DNA of 64,000 nucleotides from Flavobacteriales bacterium (GTDB lineage Bacteria; Bacteroidota; Bacteroidia; Flavobacteriales_F; PHOS-HE28). Location: positions 1 through 64,000 of the forward strand of contig JAEUTA010000007.1 in the NCBI GenBank assembly GCA_016788205.1. The letters run 5' to 3'. The notes under the pieces were generated by a model, which saw only the letters and a program-made list of their open reading frames with translations, had not been told where the DNA came from and searched no databases. Below, one piece after another: positions 28,112 through 36,273 of this stretch (within the stretch, counting starts at the first letter, position 1; each line of letters begins with the position of its first letter). Position numbers and translations under genes: made by a program.

Positions 28112-28887
28112 AAGTACTGCGCCCCCTCTTTCTCGTGTTCGCTGCCATACCCTTGGCGCTTAACGCACAGGTGGTGGTGAACAAGCCCGTTGTCCTGAAC
28201 GGGCTAACACCGGCGGATCGGCAAGCGACGGGGCTAGCACTCTCCTCCGATCCCGACCGTGTGATGACATCGGGTGTGGAACAAGCTGGCTCTTACCGGG
28301 TGGTCCTGGTATCCAACAACGACGGTTGGGTGGGGAGCTCGTCAGCCTTGAGCACTGCTCCCATCCCCGGTACACATGTGCTGATAACGGCACCAGAGAC
28401 CTTCCCGGGGCTCGTGAGGCTGAACCTCAACGGCTACGGACCGGCGTGGGTGATGGCCCACGGGGACACCTTGCGCGGAGACGATGTGGAACCGGGCTCG
28501 ATGCTATCGGTCGTTTTTGACGGCACCGTGTTCCACGTACTCAACGGCCGTGCGGATGTACATCGGGAATGCCCAGCTGGCATGGTGGCGATCAGCGAGC
28601 AATACTGTGTGGAACCCAATGAAAGACCTGCTGCCGATGTGTACGCGGCCTTCGTGACCTGTGCGATCGAGAACAAACGTGTCTGCTCCTGGAGTGAGTT
28701 CTATGTGGCGTGCACTCGCCGAACGGAGCTTGGGTTGCAGAACATGCTCAACGATTGGGAGTGGACGAATAATGCCTGCAACGAGGACAACAGCGTACGC
28801 GTCGTTGGCGCTTCCACTTGTGAGGCCGCCTCAACGCGGCTTGGCACCGGCCCAGCGGCGAATTTCAGGTGTTGCTATTCACGCTAG
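28108..28887 (+). CDS. Module 1 protein C: secreted tail-fibre-like / FGE-lectin-like protein
   Basis: The protein is 259 residues. Signal peptide 1-20 (ends LALNA, mature Q21). N-domain about 21-150: TPADRQATGLAL at 34-45, GTHVLITAP, GLVRLNLNGYGPAWVM, GSMLSVVFDGTVFHVLNG. C-domain 155-259: CPAGMVAISEQYC (155-167), RVCSWSEFYVAC (191-202), DWEWTNNACNEDNSVRVVG, final RCCYSR. Nine cysteines are present. The closest relative is protein C of module 2 (TxADRQxTGL, WEWxNxxxNExNSVR, RLxTGPxAxxRCCxSR). The 3' end overlaps the convergent glycosyltransferase gene by 23 bp, an arrangement that would allow antisense effects. Confidence 0.85.
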   Translation: MKVLRPLFLVFAAIPLALNAQVVVNKPVVLNGLTPADRQATGLALSSDPDRVMTSGVEQAGSYRVVLVSNNDGWVGSSSALSTAPIPGTHVLITAPETFPGLVRLNLNGYGPAWVMAHGDTLRGDDVEPGSMLSVVFDGTVFHVLNGRADVHRECPAGMVAISEQYCVEPNERPAADVYAAFVTCAIENKRVCSWSEFYVACTRRTELGLQNMLNDWEWTNNACNEDNSVRVVGASTCEAASTRLGTGPAANFRCCYSR

Positions 28888-30001
28888 GAGCGCGCCCTTC
28901 GTTCACCCTTTCAGCGAGGCGAACGAATTCGGTGGTCACCTTGCGCCATTGAAATCGATCGGCGGCACGTTCCCAGGAAGCCCTGGCCATGGAACGCCTT
29001 CGCTCCACCGGCGATCGCGAGAACTCCACTACGGCCTTGTACAGTGCATCGGCATCCCCTTTGGGCAATAAGTAGCCATTGTGCTTGTCCACCAACTCGG
29101 CTGTTGCGCCCACATCACTCACGAAAATGGGCCTGGAGCGCGCCATCGCCTCCAGCACTACGGTAGGCATGCCTTCAAAGCGCGTAGGCAACAAGAAAGC
29201 GTCACATTCCTCGTACGATCGGAACAAGCGCTCGTCATCCACTCGGCCCAGGAGGTTGACGTTGCCCGGAAGCCCCATGCTCTGGTAGGTGGCGAGCAGT
29301 GGTCCACCGCCTGCCAGATCGAACACGACATCCGTGTTGCCTTCCTTCTCCAAGCGGCGGGCGACGCTCATCAGAACATCCAGTCCCTTATTGAATGCGA
29401 AGCGGCCCACGAAGAGCAGGCGCATGGGTGAGTCCTTGGGCGCATACGGCACCATGGCGTTCGGCACTTCCACGGCGTTGGGGATCGTTACCACGGTGCT
29501 GCCACTGCCGCGTGTCACGTCTTCCAGCATACGGGTCAGCCTGCCTCCGAGCGAGACCACGTAGCGACTTCGGCGGGTGACATAACGAAGCAGGTACCTG
29601 AATGGGACGTTCACCAACTTCTCCCGCACGCCCATGGCCTGTAACATCTCCAACCCATGCGGATGGACGACCAGCCGTTCGCGGAAAAGGTCGATGTCCT
29701 TCCAAACGCAAAAACCCTGAGAGATGATCACCGCCGCGTCCAGGCCTTTCAACACCTCGGCCACCCGGTCGCTGTACCTCCACAATTCGGCGAGGTAAAG
29801 CTTGGTGGTATCGATCGGTGCAACGACTATCTCATGGATCTTGAGCGCCGGGTCGAACAACGGCGCTGCGTGCGGGTGAATGACCGTTAACTCAACGCGA
29901 CCGGTCGCAGCCAGGTGCTCGGCCAACAGGCGTGAATGCCGCTGCATACCACCCACCGCATGCGGAAAGACACCATCGGTGCATAGAACGACCCTGATCA
30001 T
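28865..30001 (-). CDS. Family 4 glycosyltransferase
   Basis: The protein is 378 residues from the ATG at 30001; it begins with the family opening MIRVVLCTDGVFPHAVGGMQRH and has an AGGAAA-type site just upstream. GT-B fold landmarks include VVHPHGLEML, the linker VTIPNAVEVP, LLFVGRFAFNKGLDVLM and the donor-site FLLPTRFEGMPTVVLEAMA (E-x7-E). It would transfer an activated sugar in the cytoplasm with retention, building a lipid-linked repeat unit. Its 3' end overlaps module 1 protein C on the other strand. Confidence 0.92.
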   Translation of the reverse strand: MIRVVLCTDGVFPHAVGGMQRHSRLLAEHLAATGRVELTVIHPHAAPLFDPALKIHEIVVAPIDTTKLYLAELWRYSDRVAEVLKGLDAAVIISQGFCVWKDIDLFRERLVVHPHGLEMLQAMGVREKLVNVPFRYLLRYVTRRSRYVVSLGGRLTRMLEDVTRGSGSTVVTIPNAVEVPNAMVPYAPKDSPMRLLFVGRFAFNKGLDVLMSVARRLEKEGNTDVVFDLAGGGPLLATYQSMGLPGNVNLLGRVDDERLFRSYEECDAFLLPTRFEGMPTVVLEAMARSRPIFVSDVGATAELVDKHNGYLLPKGDADALYKAVVEFSRSPVERRRSMARASWERAADRFQWRKVTTEFVRLAERVNEGRAPSVNSNT

Positions 30002-30055
30002 GGAACGCTGTTTCCTGGCTTGGGAACACACTCTGACCTCGTGAGATACGGGAGA

Positions 30056-30982
30056 CTAGAGCGCGACATTCTCCTTCAGCAAGGTGGCCACTCCCTCGTC
30101 GATGCCCCAGCGGGGTTCCCAGCCTGTTCGTTGTTTCAACTTCTCCACGTCGGCCAGTAGGTGCATGCGCTCCACCTTACGCACACGGGCGGGGTCCACC
30201 TCGATGGTGATGGCTTCACCAAGTTGACGCTCGAAAGCCTGAACCACCTCGCGCACGCTGTATTCAATGCCCCTGCCGATGTTGAACACATCGTACCCTT
30301 CCGTGCATGTGCGCAGCAACGCACCCATGGCGCGGCTCATGTCCTCTGTATGGATGAAGTCGCGTTTCGGTTCGAGATTACCGAGCTTCAAGACACGGGC
30401 ACCTCGCAGGATCTGCTGCTGGATCTCCGGGATAAGGTGCGGATTGGTCTCGTTCGGCCCGAAAGCATTGAAGAAACGACCAACGATGCTACAGATCCCC
30501 GTGCGCAAATGGAACTCGCTCACGAGCTTCTCCGTGGCGAGTTTCGTGATGCCATAGATGTCCATGGGGCCCGTGGCATCGGTCTCGCTCACGGCACGAT
30601 CCAGAATAGGGTAAACTGCGGCCGTGCTGGCAACGAACACCTGTTGGCATTGAACGCGTTCACAGGCATCCAGTACGTTGATGGTTCCGCAGATGTTGAT
30701 CTCCGAAGCCTCCACCGGATGCTCATTGCAGTAGGGGATGAAGTGGATGGCCGCCAGGTGCAATACGCGCGTGGGACTCACCTTCTCGAACGCTGCGAAC
30801 ACCGCTTCACGATCCCGGATGTCCACACGATGGAAACGATCCTCCGGGACCGGGGCAAGATGTCGGCGGCCGAAAGAAAGATCATCCAACACATGGACCT
30901 CGAACCCTTCGCTGATCAAATGGGAGCATAGCGCGGAGCCGATGAAACCCGCACCTCCCGTTACAAGCACCGTTCCTGCCAT
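30056..30982 (-). CDS. NAD-dependent sugar epimerase/dehydratase (UDP-glucose 4-epimerase-like)
   Basis: The protein is 308 residues, an extended SDR. GGAGFIG is at 9-15, the catalytic Tyr143 and Lys147 sit in DIYGITKLATEKL, and FNAFGPNETNPHLIPE and RDFIHTEDMSRAMGAL are typical of UDP-hexose epimerases. The product would feed the neighbouring transferases; which sugar cannot be told. A TACTTTCG element (one mismatch to TAnnTTTG) lies 4 nt before the ATG. It precedes the GT4 gene on the same strand. Confidence 0.9.
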   Translation of the reverse strand: MAGTVLVTGGAGFIGSALCSHLISEGFEVHVLDDLSFGRRHLAPVPEDRFHRVDIRDREAVFAAFEKVSPTRVLHLAAIHFIPYCNEHPVEASEINICGTINVLDACERVQCQQVFVASTAAVYPILDRAVSETDATGPMDIYGITKLATEKLVSEFHLRTGICSIVGRFFNAFGPNETNPHLIPEIQQQILRGARVLKLGNLEPKRDFIHTEDMSRAMGALLRTCTEGYDVFNIGRGIEYSVREVVQAFERQLGEAITIEVDPARVRKVERMHLLADVEKLKQRTGWEPRWGIDEGVATLLKENVAL

Positions 30983-30986
30983 GGCG

Positions 30987-30994
30987 CGAAAGTA
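30987..30994 (-). promoter_or_regulatory. -7-like element immediately before the epimerase gene
   Basis: The minus-strand sequence is TACTTTCG. It ends 4 nt before the start codon, repeating the short-leader pattern seen at guaB and others. Confidence 0.35.
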
Positions 30995-31015
30995 GGCCAG
31001 TGCCGTGGAACCCGC

Positions 31016-31038
31016 CTCCCCGCGCTCAAGCCGGGGAG
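31016..31038. promoter_or_regulatory. Inverted repeat in a divergent promoter region
   Basis: CTCCCCG (31016-31022) pairs with CGGGGAG (31032-31038) across 9 nt. It lies between the divergent epimerase and GT2 genes and could be an operator or a leader hairpin for the GT2 gene. No further evidence. Confidence 0.3.
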
Positions 31039-31091
31039 ATGGCTACGACCTATCCTCTAGATTCGCGGCACTTCTGGAATACGGGTCGTGC

Positions 31092-32018
31092 ATGCGCATA
31101 TCAGTCATCATCCCCTGTTACAATGTCGAGGCCTATCTCCAACGGGCCATCGATAGCGTGGTGCGGCAGGACCATGCCGACCTGGAACTGATCTGTGTGA
31201 ATGACGGCAGTACGGATGGGACAAGTGAAGCGCTCCGAAGGATCGCGAAGGACATCAGGATACCCTTCGTACATATCGACCAGGAGAACGCAGGTGCCTG
31301 CGCGGCGCGGAATACCGGCATCGGCCACAGCACGGGCGAATACATCGAGTTCCTGGATGCAGACGACAACCTGTTGCCGGGAAAGCTATCGCACCAGGTG
31401 AGACTCATAGATGAGCACGAACAGCCGGACCTCATCGTGGGCAGTGCGGTGATCCGTTCCGTAGAAGGTGACATCGTACGCACGGAGATCCTGCGCGAAG
31501 ACGGATACGACGCCTGGCTGGCACTCATGCGGCATGAACTGGGAGGTTCGCCCCAGAACCTGTGGAAGCGATCGGCCGTGCTCGCCGCCGGTGGATGGAG
31601 TGAAGGACTTGGCAGCAGCCAGGAGTATGACCTGATGTTCCGCATGCTCCAATGTGACGCGCGCCTGACGCGCGACGAGGCGGTGTTAACGGAGATCCAT
31701 CAACGTGGTGGCGGCAGCATATCGCAGACCAACATGGACCGCAACTGGCGCCGTTTCGTGGAACTGCGTGTGCGCATCATCGAACATCTCCGAAGTGTAC
31801 ATCCTCGAATGGACCTCCAGGAACACTTGCAAGTGTTGTTCGACAGCCTGCGGACCTACTATCCGTTCGATCCGAAGGCCGCCCTGCAACTTTACGAGCG
31901 GCATATCCCGCGCAACTTCTCGCCTACCCCATCCCCTGCAACGGGCAAGGGATACCTGCTCCTGCACAAGCTGTTGGGATTCTCCGCTGCCAATCGCCTT
32001 AGGCAACTGCTCCGATAG
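31092..32018 (+). CDS. Family 2 glycosyltransferase
   Basis: The protein is 308 residues from the ATG at 31092, where the family opening MRISVIIPCYNVEAYL begins. The GT-A nucleotide site VNDGSTDGT and the metal-binding block YIEFLDADDNLLPGK (DxD equivalent) are intact, with GGSPQNLWKRSAVLAAGGW further on. It closely resembles the GT2 gene at 35266-36213, even in the unusual GACAARN and NLWxRxAVLAAGGW segments and the PTPxxxxxKxY C-terminus. It is the only plus-strand transferase of the locus; its stop is one base from the convergent fusion transferase. Confidence 0.92.
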   Translation: MRISVIIPCYNVEAYLQRAIDSVVRQDHADLELICVNDGSTDGTSEALRRIAKDIRIPFVHIDQENAGACAARNTGIGHSTGEYIEFLDADDNLLPGKLSHQVRLIDEHEQPDLIVGSAVIRSVEGDIVRTEILREDGYDAWLALMRHELGGSPQNLWKRSAVLAAGGWSEGLGSSQEYDLMFRMLQCDARLTRDEAVLTEIHQRGGGSISQTNMDRNWRRFVELRVRIIEHLRSVHPRMDLQEHLQVLFDSLRTYYPFDPKAALQLYERHIPRNFSPTPSPATGKGYLLLHKLLGFSAANRLRQLLR

Positions 32019-32019
32019 G

Positions 32020-34167
32020 CTACAGCGTGACCGACCGATAGAGCAGCATGTTCACACCCGGAACGCGCACAGGTAGCGCGTTGTAGACCTGAGCCACCTC
32101 GAAAAGCAGTCGCTTCCACCACCCCATGTGGCGTTCTATTCGCGGATCGAGCAACTCAGCACGCAGTCGACGGAATTCAACATCGGTGATGAGCCCGAGC
32201 TTCCGGTTGTGCTGTAATTGAACGAGCGTTTGATAAATGATCCCCAGGAGTAGACGATGGCGCCCGGTCCGGCGCGCTTCGTCATAGAACTTGAAATAGT
32301 AGCGGAGCGCAGAGGCCGTGTACCCTTCCAACAAGGCCAGCGGCCGCAGCACCTTGCGCTCTTCAGCGATGCGGTAGAAGCAATCCGGCTCGCCTACCAG
32401 GGTGCGATAGCGTACCAGCGGATGCAGCAAAGCACGTGTGTGGAACTCCACGTCCTGGTGGCGCGCGAAATCCGTATCGAAACCGCCCAACTCCAACAAG
32501 AACGATCGTCTCCATAACGGCTGCATGACGGACCACGGTAATTGATGGCGCAGGAATTCACCCAACGGATCGCGCGCGGAGGGCACCCAGCGGTTCTCCC
32601 CGTCACCGGGATGCTGATGGAACACCTCCATGGTGGAGACCACCAGATCCAGCCCGCCGAGGGACGCTGCGTTCAACCGCTCGAGCAAACAATGTGGTGC
32701 GAGCACATCATCCGCATCCAGAAAAACGAGATGTTCGCCACGCGCCAGTTGGACACCGAGGTTCCGACAATGATTGGCCCCGGCATTCTGCTCTTGAAGG
32801 TGCAACTTGATACGCGGATCAGCAGCAGCCAACTCCGCGATCACTTCACGTGTACCGTCATTGGATGCATCGTCCACGAACAACATTTCCCATTCCGCAT
32901 GCGATTGCCGTTGCACCGAAGCGACCATCTCGCGCAGGTAACGGCCCTTGTTGTAGCTGGGGACCACCACGGAAACGAGGCCGTACGTTCGCTGCTCCGC
33001 GCCATCAGGCAACAGGTCCCCTTCCACGCGTGAAGTACCCAAGCAACGGAGCACCCGGCCATATTCCACCTCATAGGCCCGCTTGGTGAAGTAGGTCTGA
33101 GCCACGCGCTTTGAACGTTCTCGCTCTGTCATGGTGGGACGCCGCAACTCCGCAAAGCTCCGATCTGCCAGCACCCAACCCACCTGTTCGGAGCGGACCA
33201 ATGGCCCCAGGTCACCCAGATCCTCGGAGATCAACACGCTCAGTCCGGCGCTCAGGTACTCCGCGAACTTCGTTGGGGAAGCGACCTGGTTCGTGACCGT
33301 ACGTTCGCGCACCAGCAGCCCGATATCGCACGCGGACAATGTGTCCAGTATATGCTCGTGATGCACCCAACGGCGCGCCACCCTGCCGGGGAACTTTTCC
33401 TTGAGGGCATTGATGTGGGGATCGGCCTCGCTGAGGAAAAGCACGTGGATGCGTGCATCCGAACGCATGGCATCCAACAACATCCGTGTGAGCAGGTCCA
33501 ACGACTGCCAACCCACTGTGCTGCCGGAATAGACGAGGACCAGCGCATCTACTGCCCAACCCAACTCGGAGCGCAACGCTAGCTCATCAGCGCTGGGCGA
33601 TCGCTGAAGATCGTTGCCCAACGTGCAGGGAATCACCACCTGGTGATGGCCACGATACCCGAGCTGTTGCTTCCAGTGATCGACAAGAGCCGCGCTCACC
33701 GACATGCGCATGTCGGCCGAAGCGACCACTTCACGTTCCAGTTCCGCACACTCCGCGATCAGCCTATCGTCGTCCACTACCCTGAATTCGCGCCACTCCG
33801 CACCGTATGCAGCGCGCGCGTCAAAAACCACCTTCTCCACCAATCGTCGGCGGCGCATGCGCAATGCCAACGCCGAGGCGAAAATGCCACGGCCTATGAT
33901 GCCAGTGGGCTTGTACAACACACACAGCACATAAAGCCAGACCCAATTGATCCGCCAATTGTGCGCGCGTGGAATGATGGGAAGTACGATGGCAGAAGCA
34001 TCCCGACTGCGGATCCTTCTCCGGGAAGCGGAATAGCCGCGCAAGGAGATCAAGGCGACCAGCCGCACCCGCTCGTTGCCCAACTCGTTCAAATGGCCAA
34101 CGACATCGGTGACCTGGCTCCAGTAAACACCCGAAGGCTGATCGTTGTATGTGACGAAGAAGATCAC
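32020..34167 (-). CDS. Bifunctional glycosyltransferase: GT4-like N-terminal half fused to GT2 C-terminal half
   Basis: The protein is 715 residues. The start is a GTG at 34167 overlapping wecB's stop (GTGA). Residues 1-390 form a GT-B fold (ALVLVYSGSTVGWQSLDLL, VASPTKFAEYLSAGLSVLIS near the donor site). Residues about 395-715 form a GT-A family 2 domain: SVVVPSYNKGRYLREMV, VDDASNDGT, YLVFLDADD-like (HLVFLDADDVLAPH) and WSVMQPLWRRSFLLELGG. Joining an (apparently) retaining and an inverting transferase in one chain would couple two successive additions. Each half is about the normal size for its family. Confidence 0.9.
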   Translation of the reverse strand: MIFFVTYNDQPSGVYWSQVTDVVGHLNELGNERVRLVALISLRGYSASRRRIRSRDASAIVLPIIPRAHNWRINWVWLYVLCVLYKPTGIIGRGIFASALALRMRRRRLVEKVVFDARAAYGAEWREFRVVDDDRLIAECAELEREVVASADMRMSVSAALVDHWKQQLGYRGHHQVVIPCTLGNDLQRSPSADELALRSELGWAVDALVLVYSGSTVGWQSLDLLTRMLLDAMRSDARIHVLFLSEADPHINALKEKFPGRVARRWVHHEHILDTLSACDIGLLVRERTVTNQVASPTKFAEYLSAGLSVLISEDLGDLGPLVRSEQVGWVLADRSFAELRRPTMTERERSKRVAQTYFTKRAYEVEYGRVLRCLGTSRVEGDLLPDGAEQRTYGLVSVVVPSYNKGRYLREMVASVQRQSHAEWEMLFVDDASNDGTREVIAELAAADPRIKLHLQEQNAGANHCRNLGVQLARGEHLVFLDADDVLAPHCLLERLNAASLGGLDLVVSTMEVFHQHPGDGENRWVPSARDPLGEFLRHQLPWSVMQPLWRRSFLLELGGFDTDFARHQDVEFHTRALLHPLVRYRTLVGEPDCFYRIAEERKVLRPLALLEGYTASALRYYFKFYDEARRTGRHRLLLGIIYQTLVQLQHNRKLGLITDVEFRRLRAELLDPRIERHMGWWKRLLFEVAQVYNALPVRVPGVNMLLYRSVTL

Positions 34168-35255
34168 AGTACGCGTTCCAATATGTCCACAACGCGCTCC
34201 GTTGCATGGCCCTCCCAGAGCTCAGGTATGCGAGCCTCCTTTCGAACACCGGCGAAGATCGCATCCAGATGGGCGTTCACCACATCCTTGTCAAGCGCGG
34301 CAAGTTGATTCGTTCCTATGCGGATGGTCACCGGACGCTCCGTATTATCACGCAGCGTGAGGCACGGCACACCCCTGAACGTCGTCTCCTCCTGCACGCC
34401 ACCACTATCCGTAAGCACTGCGGAAGCCGTCATGAGCACACGCTGGAACGCGAAGTAATCCAACGGGGGTGCCAGATGTAGTCCCTTGATGGAGCGCAAC
34501 CGATCGATGTGACCGCTGCGCTCCAAGTTCCGTTCCGTGCGCGGATGAAGAGGAAGTATGGCGCGCCTTCGAGCTGCCACCGCCTCGATCATGTCGATCG
34601 CCTTGTCGGCCCGTAGCGGATCGTCCACGGTCGCCGGACGATGCAAGGTGATCAACACATGCCCACCAATGCCCCAGTTCATTCGATCCAGAACATCATC
34701 GTTGCGAATACGCTCGTCGAATGCGACAAGGGTATCGATCATCGTGTTACCGACGAAATGGATACGATCGGCAGCCACCCCCTCCCGCTCCAGATTAGAC
34801 CTACCGGCAGCTTCAGTAACGAAGAAATGGTCGGTGATCCGATCGGTGAGGATGCGGTTCAACTCTTCCGGCATCGCACGATCCCCGCTGCGCAGACCCG
34901 CTTCCAAGTGGAAAAGGGGAAGTGACGCTTTGTTCGCCGCCAATGCGCCCCCCAACGTGCTCGTCACATCTCCCACGACCATCACTCCGTCCGGACGTTG
35001 TTGCGCAAATAGCCTGTCCAGCCCGGCCAGCACGCTGGAAAGTTGTCCCAATTGCGTTCCCGCAGGAATGGACAAGTGATGATCCACACGGATGCCGAAC
35101 TGCTCCATGAACACGTCCGTCATTCGCCGATCCGTTTGTTGACCGGTATGAACGAAAGACACTCGGAGCCTCCCATTCGCATCAGCCACACGGCCAAGTC
35201 GCGCCACTTTGACGAAGTTGGGTCGTGCACCCATCACGACCATCAAGTGCTTCAT
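34164..35255 (-). CDS. wecB: UDP-N-acetylglucosamine 2-epimerase (non-hydrolysing)
   Basis: The protein is 363 residues from the ATG at 35255, where the family opening MKHLMVVMGARPNFVK begins; upstream codons lie in the previous gene. Conserved blocks: VHTGQQTDRRMTD, VMVVGDVTSTLGGALAA, FHLEAGLRSGD, MPEELNRILTDRITDHFFVTE (split), LITLHRPATVDD and LTDSGGVQEETTFRGVPCLTLRDNTERPVT. The enzyme interconverts UDP-GlcNAc and UDP-ManNAc, a precursor of many O-antigen sugars. It is GTGA-coupled to the fusion transferase, so ManNAc or a derivative may be its sugar. Confidence 0.95.
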   Translation of the reverse strand: MKHLMVVMGARPNFVKVARLGRVADANGRLRVSFVHTGQQTDRRMTDVFMEQFGIRVDHHLSIPAGTQLGQLSSVLAGLDRLFAQQRPDGVMVVGDVTSTLGGALAANKASLPLFHLEAGLRSGDRAMPEELNRILTDRITDHFFVTEAAGRSNLEREGVAADRIHFVGNTMIDTLVAFDERIRNDDVLDRMNWGIGGHVLITLHRPATVDDPLRADKAIDMIEAVAARRRAILPLHPRTERNLERSGHIDRLRSIKGLHLAPPLDYFAFQRVLMTASAVLTDSGGVQEETTFRGVPCLTLRDNTERPVTIRIGTNQLAALDKDVVNAHLDAIFAGVRKEARIPELWEGHATERVVDILERVL

Positions 35256-35265
35256 CCGTGGAGAT

Positions 35266-36213
35266 TCATCGGTGCGTTGGCCGCAAGATATTCCAAGCGG
35301 CGGCAGCACGCTCCGCTCCAACGAAACCGGTCAGCCTGTGAACGATGGCATAAGCCTTGGAGATCCCCGCACCCGGAGTGGGCACATAAGTGGGAAGATG
35401 TGTAAGCAGCAACCGTTCCGCGCGTGCTCGATCATTCCGTGCAATGATGCGTATGGCACCGAACATCAGCCGGTCCACCTCAGCGACCAGGCCTTCCTGA
35501 TGATGTAGATGCCGACCAACGACGTGGTTCCGGATAGCGGACCGGAGCTGCACGTAGCGTTCCCAATTTCCCAAAGGATCGGTGCGACTGATGGAGAGCG
35601 ATGAACGTTTCAAGATGATGGTCTCCACGCGCTCGTCAATGGCGTAGTCACTACCGTTGCGCAACATGCGGAAGATGAGCTCGTGGTCCTGGCTGCTGGC
35701 AAGTCGCTCATCCCACCCCCCTGCAGCGAGCACAGCTTCCCTTGACCACAGATTGGCCGAGGTGGTCCCGGCCGATCCACGCACAAGCGCCGTCCATGCA
35801 TCGCCAACAGGATGAACATCGAGCGTCCTGTCATCATCCCAACGGTTGCGGTAACCACCAGCGATAACCCCGACGTCTCCATTGGCCTGCACTAGCCGGA
35901 CCTGTCCAGCGATCTTCCCCGGTAGCAACATATCGTCGGCATCCAGGAATTGGATGTACGGAGCGCTCGTTACCCCAAGCCCTGCATTCCGTGCCGCACA
36001 AGCGCCACCATGTTCGCGCAACATGATCCTCATCGGGCGTGACGAGGAGCACTCCGCAGCCACCCGTTCGATGATGGCACGCGTTCCATCGGAACTGCCG
36101 TCATCCACCAGAATGACCTCGACCTCGGGATGTGTTTGCTCACATGCCGATCGTATGGCTCGCTCCACGTAGGGGGCCACGTTGAAGCAGGGGATCACGA
36201 CCGCGACCAACAT
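35266..36213 (-). CDS. Family 2 glycosyltransferase
   Basis: The protein is 315 residues from the ATG at 36213 (MLVAVVIPCFNVAPYVERAI). VDDGSSDGT and YIQFLDADDMLLPGK mark the GT-A site. It is a close paralogue of the plus-strand GT2 at 31092-32018: GACAARNAGLG, NLWSREAVLAAGGW and SSQDHELIFRML all have counterparts there. The two copies flank the fusion transferase and wecB. The stop is 10 bp before wecB. Confidence 0.92.
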   Translation of the reverse strand: MLVAVVIPCFNVAPYVERAIRSACEQTHPEVEVILVDDGSSDGTRAIIERVAAECSSSRPMRIMLREHGGACAARNAGLGVTSAPYIQFLDADDMLLPGKIAGQVRLVQANGDVGVIAGGYRNRWDDDRTLDVHPVGDAWTALVRGSAGTTSANLWSREAVLAAGGWDERLASSQDHELIFRMLRNGSDYAIDERVETIILKRSSLSISRTDPLGNWERYVQLRSAIRNHVVGRHLHHQEGLVAEVDRLMFGAIRIIARNDRARAERLLLTHLPTYVPTPGAGISKAYAIVHRLTGFVGAERAAAAWNILRPTHR

Positions 36214-36273
36214 GTCTTTGTCCTGGATGGTTCTCCCAAAGATCGACAGCCCTTGGCGCTCGCACAACCTGCG

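Noticed and set aside
26541..28887. Module 1 as a remnant of a prophage because of tail-fibre-like domains
   Set aside because: Every protein has a signal peptide and there are no other phage genes nearby. The duplicate module sits in a polysaccharide locus.
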